Origin: Tardiphaga robiniae
GTDB lineage: Bacteria > Pseudomonadota > Alphaproteobacteria > Rhizobiales > Xanthobacteraceae
Direction: 5' to 3'
NCBI RefSeq assembly: GCF_013359755.1
Contig: NZ_JABMCJ010000094.1
Location: forward strand, 620,001 to 684,000
Length of the DNA: 64,000 nt
The notes beneath the pieces were generated by a model that worked only from the letters and a program-made list of their open reading frames with translations, was not told the DNA's origin and ran no database searches. The position numbers were made by a program, and so were the translations under genes. Within the stretch, counting starts at the first letter, position 1. Each line of letters opens with the position of its first letter. Positions 48,352 to 56,243 of this stretch are shown piece by piece.

Positions 48352-48378
48352 CCAACAGATCCAACAGATCCAACAGAT
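48352..48378. repeat. Three perfect copies of a 9-bp unit
   Basis: CCAACAGAT is repeated three times head-to-tail, eight bases after the stop of the NRPS-like gene. It is too short for an element; slippage could change the copy number without affecting a gene. Confidence 0.8.
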
Positions 48379-48417
48379 TGGAACGAGGCGATGCAGATCG
48401 CAGAGGCCCCCTTTGGA

Positions 48418-48945
48418 TCAAGGTCGCAAGTAGCTCCAGCCTCGCTCTTGCAGCTCCATGATCCGTACCACTCCGGATTTGGTGACCTTGGCCTGCGGGA
48501 TGAGAGGAATATCTTTCGCCTCAGCTTTTGCCATGTTCTCGCGGGTGTTCCCGCATGCTGAAAAGGTCAGCTGTGGCATGGTTTCGCTCATGGATTTGAT
48601 GCGCGCTTTGACGGGAGAAGTGTCATCTCGCAGCATATGCAGTCCGGGTCCAAAAACGACCACTTCGATCCCAACCTTTTGACCGATCTCGCTGTAGTGC
48701 TGAGCTACGTTGCTGACATTATTGAGAGCGAGATTGATTGTCGCGGGGTCATTGACGTCAACCTGTACAACGAGCCGATGGGGCTGCATTCGGATGGCGG
48801 CAGTGGTCACCTTGGCGTTGGCGTTCATTTTGGCAGAAGTCTTGGCAGACGTATTGATTTCTACAGCGCCGCTGGTTTGGGTGCTCAGCATCAAGATACT
48901 CCCAACGGCGGCCATGCTGGCGAAGACGACGAGTGATCTGTTCAT
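48418..48945 (-). CDS. Secreted DsrE-family-like protein
   Basis: A 175-aa protein; ATG 48945 is chosen for AAGGA six bases upstream. An N-terminal signal (about 4-27, ending TSGAVE) should export it. The rest resembles DsrE/DsrF folds: HRLVVQVDVNDPATINLALNNVSN, VVVFGPGLHMLRDD and LTFSACGNTREN with a single conserved Cys. Such exported DsrE-like proteins are widespread in proteobacteria, often with thiosulfate or stress genes, but their role is not known. It is convergent with the polysaccharide genes and has no operon partner. Confidence 0.78.
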   Translation of the reverse strand: MNRSLVVFASMAAVGSILMLSTQTSGAVEINTSAKTSAKMNANAKVTTAAIRMQPHRLVVQVDVNDPATINLALNNVSNVAQHYSEIGQKVGIEVVVFGPGLHMLRDDTSPVKARIKSMSETMPQLTFSACGNTRENMAKAEAKDIPLIPQAKVTKSGVVRIMELQERGWSYLRP

Positions 48946-49175
48946 GTTGTTTCCTTGAGTGTGCTGGGAGTGCGGGCTCAAGTGTGCGCGATAGCGTAAT
49001 CGCGCGCGAACGGGCGGGTCAAGAATGGTTCAGACAATGCAGGCGTGATCTACTTAATTGCCGCGATTGGTGCGCCTACCTCGTTGTGACTACTTCCATT
49101 GCTACATCGACAAACGGCCGATGAAGGCTGTGTCATCAAAATGGACACACATAAAAGCTCACCTGAGTTGTCACG

Positions 49176-50846
49176 ATGTGGTCACAGGCAGTTGAGGTAG
49201 CATCGCATTGGCTACCGCGATCCAAAGCTGTTGAGGGCTCCCGCGCAACAAGCAGAACCGCTGCGCGTGCCTCGTCTGCAGTAGGAGCTTGCATTCTGTG
49301 GGTCCTCATTGGGGCTGCGGAGGATGGGCTATGCGGTGAAAGCCAATTCCGCGCACAGGCCTCCGAATCTTCTCAAACACGGGAGCGGAACAGGGCTGAA
49401 GCCCTTGCACCTGTGCTTGTCGCGCCCCCCCGAGCAGAACTCAATGCGGCCCAGTCGACGGCTGAAGCGACCAGCACCACGCTAAGACAGGCGCTTGATC
49501 AAGAGCGAGCTAGGGCAGACGCCCTTGCGGGTGAACTTGCGACCCTCCGGGCGGAACTCGAGACGGCGCGGGTGGCAGGCAAGGAATCTGCCCAGGCCAT
49601 CGAGGTAGGGATCAGACAAACGCAAGCGCTCGAACAGGAGCGAGACAAAACAATCGACCTTATGCGTGAGCTTGCCTTCCTTCGGACCGAACTCGACGCG
49701 GCGCGGATCGTGATTTCGAAAGCTGTGCAAGCCACCGAGGCAGAGATCGAGCAAGAGCAGGCGCTCGAACAGCAGGAGCGGTGGAAGGCAGACGCGCCCG
49801 CCCATGACCTTGCTTCCCTTCGGGCGGAACTCGATACGGTGCGGATCGCAGCTTCGGACGCCGCAAAAGCCACCGCGGCAGAGATCGAGCAAAAGCAGGC
49901 GCTCGAACAGCAGCTCAAACAGCAGCAAGACAGGACGGAAGCCCTCAAGCGTGAATTGATCTCTCTCCGGACCGAACTCGACGCGGCGCGTGCCGCGACG
50001 CCGGAGGCTGCGCGGATCGTCGAGGCTGCGAAGGTCGAACAAGAGCGCGCATCTGCAAAGGAGCGCAGCCGGACCGAGGCAGTCGCCCGCGAGCTCTCCT
50101 CGGCGCGTCAGCAGATCGAGGAGCATGCCAGCCGCCTCGCGGCGGCACACGCTGAGGTGCTTCGGGTGACGGAGGCCAGCAACACCACGGCAGCAGAGCA
50201 GAAGCGAGCTCTTGCCAGCGAGCGCGAGCGTGCTGACGCACTTGTGCAGGAGCTTGCTCTTTTTAAGAACCAACTGGAGGCTCGAAACCAGCAGCTTGTT
50301 GCCGTGAGTGCTTCTCAGACTCTCGCTTCGCGCCAACCCGCCCCTACTGGCCGGAACGAAGGCGCGGCGGAGCCCCGTGCGAAGACGACCGAGGGAAAGA
50401 GCGCCTTGCCGCAGTGGGCTTCCACTCAGGCCGTCGCTTCATATGCGGAACGATCGTCCGTGTTGGAAACGCCACCGCAAGCACGGTCGACCGCTCGCGA
50501 AGCCGTGCCAAGTGTGGAGCCGAAAGTCCCCGTGGCATCAGAGGCAACCGTGCTGGCGAGTGTCGCTCCCTATTCTGTGGCGGACGAACAGAGACTGCTT
50601 GTTCGGGCGAACGCATTGCTCCGGCAAGCTGACATCAGCGGGGCGCGCCCATTGCTTGAACACGCTCTTGGACATGGTAGCGCGCGAGCCGCCTTTATGC
50701 TCGCGGAGACCTACGACGCCCGCGTGCTGAAATCGTGGAGCGCACGTGGGGTCCACGGTGATTCCAGAAAGGCACTCGAACTGTATGAAAAGGCACAGGC
50801 GGGCGGCATTGAGGATGCGAAGGCGAGGATTGAGTCGCTGAAATAG
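49176..50846 (+). CDS. Coiled-coil protein with C-terminal Sel1-like repeat
   Basis: A 556-aa protein with a possible membrane segment at about 34-50 (SAVGACILWVLIGAA). Residues 60-380 form a long Glu/Ala/Arg-rich coiled coil with four near-identical units of 45-49 residues. A Pro/Ser-rich stretch (about 385-455) links to a C-terminal TPR/Sel1-like part (about 470-556; ALLRQADISGARPLLEHALGHGSARAAFMLAETYD). It is followed closely by a TAXI-type gene and a small secreted protein, so the three probably work together. Function is unknown; an envelope scaffold or signalling role is possible. Confidence 0.7.
   Translation: MWSQAVEVASHWLPRSKAVEGSRATSRTAARASSAVGACILWVLIGAAEDGLCGESQFRAQASESSQTRERNRAEALAPVLVAPPRAELNAAQSTAEATSTTLRQALDQERARADALAGELATLRAELETARVAGKESAQAIEVGIRQTQALEQERDKTIDLMRELAFLRTELDAARIVISKAVQATEAEIEQEQALEQQERWKADAPAHDLASLRAELDTVRIAASDAAKATAAEIEQKQALEQQLKQQQDRTEALKRELISLRTELDAARAATPEAARIVEAAKVEQERASAKERSRTEAVARELSSARQQIEEHASRLAAAHAEVLRVTEASNTTAAEQKRALASERERADALVQELALFKNQLEARNQQLVAVSASQTLASRQPAPTGRNEGAAEPRAKTTEGKSALPQWASTQAVASYAERSSVLETPPQARSTAREAVPSVEPKVPVASEATVLASVAPYSVADEQRLLVRANALLRQADISGARPLLEHALGHGSARAAFMLAETYDARVLKSWSARGVHGDSRKALELYEKAQAGGIEDAKARIESLK
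49551..50000 (+). repeat. Four tandem coding repeats in the coiled-coil gene
   Basis: A GCGGAACTCG/ACCGAACTCG landmark recurs at 49551, 49686, 49824 and 49971 (spacing 135, 138 and 147 bases). A CAGAGATCGAGCA block recurs at 49741 and 49879. All spacings are multiples of three, so they encode repeated coiled-coil units. Confidence 0.8.
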
Positions 50847-50894
50847 CAGCCAGCTCGTGACGCGTAGATGGTCATTCCGAGAATGGAGACTCGC

Positions 50895-51917
50895 ATGTCG
50901 CTCATCAAGTTCTCATTTGCTATGGCATTAGCGGCGTTCGGGCTGCAACTGGCTGCCAATGCCCAATCTCTCCCGACGCGCGAGACGCAGGCTATGGCGG
51001 CGGTGAAAAGGACCGAAACGGCCGCGAAAGAGCGCATCAATGCATGGACTGTCGGCCTCGCCGGCGGGCTCATTGAAGGGGCTCCGCTTCGTCTCGCGGC
51101 AGAGATCGCTCGCGTCGTAAACGAGGAGGATAAGCTTCACGTCCTCCCGATCGTGACGCGCGGAGCAACGGAAAACGTCAATTCGCTGCTGTATCTTAGA
51201 GGCGTTGATGCGGCGATCATCAACACGGATGCTCTTGAGGAATATAAAGCTCAAGTTCCGTCTATCGAACGGCGCATCGTTTACGTTCTGAACCTCTTTC
51301 CGTCCGAACTGCACATATTCGTCCGCCCGGAGATCCGGTCGCTCGAAGAGCTCAAGGGAAAAAAGGTCAATTTCAATACGCAAGGTACGGCAGCCGCCTA
51401 TTCCGGTCCGCTGATCTTCAGTCGGTTGGGACTAAACGTGGAAAAGATGTTCATTCCGCACCAGGTCGCATTGGAGCAAATGAAGCGCGGAGAAATCGCG
51501 GCCGTTGTGTTTGTGACGTCAAAGCCCGTCGACGCCTTTCTGAAGGGACGCTGGGATCCCGGATTTAAGTTCCTCCCCGTCGAATACGGCGCCAAATTTG
51601 AGGACTACTATCTTCCATCGTCTATCGATGCGGCGGACTATCCGAGTCTGGTGCCGAAAGGTGAGCGGATAGCGACGATTGCAGTCCCCACCATTCTTGC
51701 GGCCTATAACTGGCCACAACAGTCTGACCGATACCGGCGCGTGGCGCGCCTTGTCGATCACCTGTTTGGTCGCTTCGACCGGTTGCAGTCCCCTGGTTTC
51801 GATCCGAAATGGAAAGAGGTCAATCTGCGGGCCAGCGTGCCGAGCCTCGGCCGGTTTAAGCCGGCGCAGGAATGGCTTGATCTTCCGCAAGCCGTAACAG
51901 CAGGACGGTCCCCATGA
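50895..51917 (+). CDS. TAXI-family TRAP-type solute-binding protein
   Basis: A 340-aa exported protein; ATG 50895 is preferred over ATG 50868 and 50883 because GGAG is six bases upstream and it starts a clean signal peptide (to about AANAQS). The mature part has the TAXI pattern: TVGLAGGLIEGAPLRLAAEIARVV, INTDALEEYKAQ, KKVNFNTQGTAAAYSGP and a FLPVEYGAKFEDYYLPS segment. TAXI proteins bind small acids such as glutamate and usually work with TRAP membrane subunits, which are not present nearby. Its stop overlaps the next start by four bases. Confidence 0.85.
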   Translation: MSLIKFSFAMALAAFGLQLAANAQSLPTRETQAMAAVKRTETAAKERINAWTVGLAGGLIEGAPLRLAAEIARVVNEEDKLHVLPIVTRGATENVNSLLYLRGVDAAIINTDALEEYKAQVPSIERRIVYVLNLFPSELHIFVRPEIRSLEELKGKKVNFNTQGTAAAYSGPLIFSRLGLNVEKMFIPHQVALEQMKRGEIAAVVFVTSKPVDAFLKGRWDPGFKFLPVEYGAKFEDYYLPSSIDAADYPSLVPKGERIATIAVPTILAAYNWPQQSDRYRRVARLVDHLFGRFDRLQSPGFDPKWKEVNLRASVPSLGRFKPAQEWLDLPQAVTAGRSP

Positions 51918-52534
51918 AGGACACGGGTACTCTCGGTCTGGCTGTGCTCTTGATTATGAGCCAGACTGTGTGTGCTCAAACCGGTGGCGCCATAGATCGC
52001 CTGAAGACCTGCTCACAGTTTGAAGGCATGGAGCGCTTGAAGTGCGTCGATGAGCTGTTGGGGGAGATGACCGAAACCCACGCTACCACGCCGTCTCCAA
52101 GTCCGAACTGGATCATCAGCGAGACCACCTCTCCGGTGGATTATCAGCCGCAGATTGAGGCGCTGATGACAGCGCGCACAGCATCGCAAAATGCTGCCTC
52201 CGCGTTCGCCATCCATTGTCGCGCCCATCGCACGGAGTTGATAATTTCCACAACGGGATCCTGGAAGCAGGTCCCGGATGGCGAGGTGAAGGTCGCGCAC
52301 CGGATCAACGAAGAGCCAGTTGTTGAACAGCGCTGGCGGGCGTTAGAAACGGGGAAAGGTCTTGCCTTTCCAGGCGACGTTGTTCGCTTGCTCCGCTCAA
52401 TGCCGGATGGTGGCCAACTTCTCGTTAAAGTCCACGTTGGGAAAGGTCCACCATATGAAAGTACGTTTCAATTGGTCGGCTTGAATGCCGTCCGACGCAA
52501 GATGGCGACGGCATGCAACTGGCCCGCGCCCTGA
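51914..52534 (+). CDS. Small secreted protein, possibly VasI/TagO-like
   Basis: A 206-aa protein with a short N-terminal signal (cleavage near VCAQT). The pattern TCSQFEGMERLKCVDEL, then NWIISETTSPVDYQPQIEAL, FAIHCRAHRTELIIST and LAFPGDVVRLLRSMPDGGQLLVKV resembles VasI/TagO-type proteins associated with some type VI systems, though no such system is in the window. The overlap with the TAXI gene suggests a shared role. The assignment is tentative. Confidence 0.6.
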   Translation: MKDTGTLGLAVLLIMSQTVCAQTGGAIDRLKTCSQFEGMERLKCVDELLGEMTETHATTPSPSPNWIISETTSPVDYQPQIEALMTARTASQNAASAFAIHCRAHRTELIISTTGSWKQVPDGEVKVAHRINEEPVVEQRWRALETGKGLAFPGDVVRLLRSMPDGGQLLVKVHVGKGPPYESTFQLVGLNAVRRKMATACNWPAP

Positions 52535-52709
52535 CCGACGCGCGTACGAGTGCAGGACAACGCGACCAGTTCGCAGCTGCCCTTCGCACCCGCTCGCCAT
52601 TCAACGCTCCAACATCTTCAATGTCTTGGCATTGCGGCAACGACGGTTGTGCTGAACGGAACCAAGCCGCCGGCGAGGCTTCGGCAAGTCGCGACGCCGG
52701 TTGGCCTCC

Positions 52710-54206
52710 TTAGTCCTCCCGCATGCCACGCCGTATCGCATCGGTCATCGGTTGCATGAGATAGGCAAGAACGGTGCGTTCACCAGTCGCGATCAGGACG
52801 TCGGCCATCATGCCGGGCTTGAGCTTCTCGCGAATTTTGTCGGGAAATTTCGTCACTTGCACTGAAACTTTGACTTCGTAGTAAGGCTGGTGCGTGGCTT
52901 CGTCGCGAAGCGCATCGGCTGCCACCGAAAGAACTTCGCCGATGGCGATCGGCGTCGAGCGAGCCTTGAACGAGGGAAGCCGCACTTCTGTGGGCATGCC
53001 GATTTGTACGTGATTGACGTCGAGAGAGGATATTTTCGCGGCAACCACGAGGACGTCGTTGTCCGGCACGATCTCCATCAAGACGTCGCCCGGCTTGATC
53101 ACCGCGCCGACCGTGTGGACTTTCAGATTGACGATACGTCCGGAGCGAGATGCGCGAACGTCCATCCGACCGAGAACGTCTGCGGCCATGCGCAGCTTCT
53201 CGCGCGCGTCAGCGAGCTGAGCGCGGGTGTCGGCAAGCTTACCGGTGGCTTCCTCCAGAACTTTCTGCCCGACCTGATTGATCTGTAACCGTGCTTCGTC
53301 GATGATCCGTCCGAAGCGCGCGATGTCGGCGTCGTATGAACCAATTCGGCCCTCAAGGTCGGATTTGGAACGCTCCAGAGTCGCAATCCGCGCGAACGGA
53401 ACGATCCCCTGGTCGGCGAGCGGCTTGAGCTTGGTATATTCCTGCGCCATGCTGTCGAACTGTGCGCGTGCAGCCTTGCTTTGCGCAGCGTTTCCCTGGA
53501 TCTGGCGCTGCGCCTGTCCGATCTTTTCTTCAAGGATCGAAACCTCGATCTTTCGCGCGACGCGGCGTTCCTCGAACCGCCGCTTCTGGTCGCCCATGGC
53601 ACGCTGCGCAGAGGGATCGGAGGCCTTCTGCGTCAGTTCGGATGGAAACGTGATCGTATCGGCCCCATCGGCTTCCGCAAGCAGGCGCGCCTCTTCCGCG
53701 ATTGCCGAATACACGGCCGAACGCGCCATCTCCTCCCGCGCCCGGTCCTGTGTTGGATCGAGTCGCAACAGCACCTGTCCCTGTTCGACATGCGCGTCGC
53801 CCCTCACCATCAGGCTTTGGACGATGCCACCTTCCAGGTGCTGAACGGACTTACGGTCGCTCTCGACGACGATCGAGCCTGCAGCCACGACGGCACCATC
53901 GATGGAGGCCAGGCCAGCCCAACCACCAAACACTACGAAGGTCAGGAACACGATGCCAAAGCCGCGTCTCGCCGGAGTGCGCCAATCGCCCGATGGGTCG
54001 CCATTTGCGTTCCCGGCGTCGCGATTCGGGAATATCGACAGCCATACCTTTGATAGCCAGATCAGCAACCGCGCCTTGATCTCCACAAATCGTTGCAAGA
54101 CATCAGGCCTGCGAAACGCGTGGCCACCATCGCTCAAACGTCTGAGGAGTCGCGCCAGTTCGTCCTGAGCAGCAATCTCTGCTCGCAGCTTGGGAATCTT
54201 CATCAT
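52710..54206 (-). CDS. HlyD-family periplasmic adaptor of a type I secretion system
   Basis: A 498-aa membrane-fusion protein. One membrane segment lies near 85-105, followed by the HlyD start GAVVAAGSIVVESDRKSVQHLEGGIVQ and a long coiled coil (about 180-345). The C-terminal beta-barrel/lipoyl part has SGRIVNLKVHTVGAVIKPGDVLMEIVPDNDVLVV near 380-410. It has a longer N-terminus than HlyD itself, as in rhizobial PrsE-like proteins. Its first ATG overlaps the ABC gene stop, so the two are coupled. The outer-membrane TolC partner is elsewhere. Confidence 0.94.
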   Translation of the reverse strand: MMKIPKLRAEIAAQDELARLLRRLSDGGHAFRRPDVLQRFVEIKARLLIWLSKVWLSIFPNRDAGNANGDPSGDWRTPARRGFGIVFLTFVVFGGWAGLASIDGAVVAAGSIVVESDRKSVQHLEGGIVQSLMVRGDAHVEQGQVLLRLDPTQDRAREEMARSAVYSAIAEEARLLAEADGADTITFPSELTQKASDPSAQRAMGDQKRRFEERRVARKIEVSILEEKIGQAQRQIQGNAAQSKAARAQFDSMAQEYTKLKPLADQGIVPFARIATLERSKSDLEGRIGSYDADIARFGRIIDEARLQINQVGQKVLEEATGKLADTRAQLADAREKLRMAADVLGRMDVRASRSGRIVNLKVHTVGAVIKPGDVLMEIVPDNDVLVVAAKISSLDVNHVQIGMPTEVRLPSFKARSTPIAIGEVLSVAADALRDEATHQPYYEVKVSVQVTKFPDKIREKLKPGMMADVLIATGERTVLAYLMQPMTDAIRRGMRED

Positions 54207-56002
54207 TGCCTCGTGACATGGACAGGCCGCACTGAACTTGGAAACGGCGCGTGGCGTGAGGCCCCGTCAACTCGGTGGCTTTCTGTTGTGATCCGCGGCT
54301 CGCGGCGCATGGGCGCAACGGTCTCACCAAGAAGCAGGGGAAGGAGCTCTTCGCGCGTACCCGCGCGCCCAATGCGCCCGTCATGCATGAAAACAATCTT
54401 GTCGACCAATGAAAGGAGATTTGGTCTGTGATTGATGATCACGATCGTCACACGCTGTTGACGGAGCATTTGGATGGCGTCAGCCAGAGCACGATCGCCG
54501 TCACCATCCAGATTGGCGTTCGGTTCATCGAGCACGACAAAGACGGGCCTGCCAAAAAGTGCGCGGGCCAACCCGATGCGTTGTCGCTGGCCGCCGGAAA
54601 GACCCGCCCCGTTTTCCCCGATGACAGTGTCGTAGCCCTGCGGCAGCCGCTGGATCATGGCATGCGCCGAAGCCAGCTGCGCCGCCTCGACAACCTGTTC
54701 ATCCAACGCGCCGTCACGAAAGCGAGCGATGTTGTCGCGGACGGTCCCGGCGAATAATTCAACATCCTGCGGCAAGTAACCGAAACTTTGTCCAAGGAAA
54801 CTGGCCTCGAAATGCCGGATGTCATTTCCATCGACGCGTACGCAACCCTGTGCGGCTGGCCAGGCTCCAACCAGCGCGCGCGCTAGGGAAGATTTGCCGG
54901 AACCGGACGCACCGACGATCGCAACAACTTCGCCAGGTGACAGCCGGAAACTGACATCGGAAATCGCCGCCAACTGCGATCCCGGTACCATAACGGTCAA
55001 AGCCTCGACGGAGATGTTGCCGACCGGGGGCGGCAATCGCGTCGGTTGTCTTTCCGTCGCCCGCGTCCGCAGAGCCTCGTCGAGGCGGGAAAAAGACGTC
55101 CGCGCCGACACGAACGCTCTCCATTGCGCGACAGCCGCCTCTACCGGTGCGAGCGCGCGCCCCATGATCAAGGAGGCAGCGAAGAGAACGCCTCCCGAGA
55201 TCTCCTGATGAATTGCCAGGTAGGCCCCGACGCCCATAATCGCTACTTGAATCGCCATCCGCAGAAATTTCGAGATTGCGAGCAGCGTTCCGCCGCGTTC
55301 TCCGGCCTTGGCGCTTTCAACGAGCGCCTGTCCATGCGTGGCGCCCCAGGCGGCGCGTATGGCGGGGCCCATTCCGAGACCACGGATCGCTTCCGCGTTA
55401 CGAAGCGAGGACGTCAATCGGTCCAGAGCGTGGAGATTCTTGAACGAAGCCGCCATCAGCGGCGCTTTGGTGGCGCGCTCATTGAGAAAGGCGAGCGCAA
55501 GGATGACCAGCGCGCCTGTCAGAGCAACCATGCCGATCGACGGATGAAGCAGAAAACACATGCCGAGAAAAATCGGAGTCCAGGGTGCGTCCATCAGAGA
55601 CGTGATCACGCCGCCGGATAGAACGTCGCGCAATGTGTCGACGTCGCGCAACAGCTGAACATGATGCGAGCTTCCTGTGCGCACTGCCTGCGCGAGAGCC
55701 GTTTCGAAAGCTTCTCCTGACAGCAAATGGTCGAAGCGAATTCCGGTTTGCACGAGAACACGACTGCGAAAGTGCTCGAGTGCTGCGTAACTGATGAAAA
55801 GCGCGAGCGCGATCAGCGAAAGCAGCAACAGCGTCATCGCGTTTCGGCTCGTCAGCACGCGATCGTAGATCTGCATCGTATAAAGCGGCGAAACGAACAC
55901 CAGGAGATTTATGAAGATAGACAGCCCGCCAGCGGCAAGCAGGCCTGGACGTATCTGGCGGAAAGCGTCCGCAAGCGCGGGCGGTCTTGCTGAAGTATAC
56001 AT
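54203..56002 (-). CDS. Type I secretion ABC transporter (PrsD/HasD-like)
   Basis: Export ATPase. The frame extends to 56188, but ATG 56002 gives 599 aa, near the family norm, and lies beyond two strong hairpins; ATG 56053 is a close alternative. The membrane domain (about 20-310) has about six helices with FVSPLYTMQIYDRVLTSRN at its start. The ATPase domain has Walker A GASGSGKSS, signature LSGGQRQRIGLARAL and Walker B FVVLDEPNANLDG. No C39 peptidase is present. It is downstream of its likely cargo gene (56244-57860) and coupled to the adaptor gene. Confidence 0.94.
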   Translation of the reverse strand: MYTSARPPALADAFRQIRPGLLAAGGLSIFINLLVFVSPLYTMQIYDRVLTSRNAMTLLLLSLIALALFISYAALEHFRSRVLVQTGIRFDHLLSGEAFETALAQAVRTGSSHHVQLLRDVDTLRDVLSGGVITSLMDAPWTPIFLGMCFLLHPSIGMVALTGALVILALAFLNERATKAPLMAASFKNLHALDRLTSSLRNAEAIRGLGMGPAIRAAWGATHGQALVESAKAGERGGTLLAISKFLRMAIQVAIMGVGAYLAIHQEISGGVLFAASLIMGRALAPVEAAVAQWRAFVSARTSFSRLDEALRTRATERQPTRLPPPVGNISVEALTVMVPGSQLAAISDVSFRLSPGEVVAIVGASGSGKSSLARALVGAWPAAQGCVRVDGNDIRHFEASFLGQSFGYLPQDVELFAGTVRDNIARFRDGALDEQVVEAAQLASAHAMIQRLPQGYDTVIGENGAGLSGGQRQRIGLARALFGRPVFVVLDEPNANLDGDGDRALADAIQMLRQQRVTIVIINHRPNLLSLVDKIVFMHDGRIGRAGTREELLPLLLGETVAPMRREPRITTESHRVDGASRHAPFPSSVRPVHVTRQ

Positions 56003-56153
56003 GTGTGCATCCAGGCCGCCCGGATCGGACGGCGCTAACGTTAGAGAAGCCATATGCGAAGAAGCGAGCGCGAATTGGCTCGTACGCAACACATCCCGCA
56101 CTGCGCGAGACGGCATTCCTCTCGCGACCATACTGGCCGCGATGATCCCCAAA

Positions 56154-56176
56154 TGGGGGGCCATGAAGGCCCCCCA
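56154..56176 (-). terminator. Hairpin between the cargo and ABC genes (second)
   Basis: Perfect 9-bp arms (TGGGGGGCC/GGCCCCCCA) with a 5-base loop. On the minus strand it follows the first hairpin and is trailed by a short TTT. One of the possible upstream starts of the ABC gene (56164) would lie in its loop. Confidence 0.55.
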
Positions 56177-56185
56177 AGTCGCTTT

Positions 56186-56211
56186 CATATGCGCGGATCA
56201 CCGCGCATATG
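56186..56211 (-). terminator. Hairpin between the cargo and ABC genes (first)
   Basis: Perfect 11-bp arms (CATATGCGCGG/CCGCGCATATG) with a 4-base loop, 33 bases after the cargo-gene stop on the minus strand. No U-run follows, so it may slow read-through or protect the 3' end of the cargo mRNA. Confidence 0.6.
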
Positions 56212-56243
56212 TCGTTCTTTGTCGCAGACTCAGTTCTGCGGGT

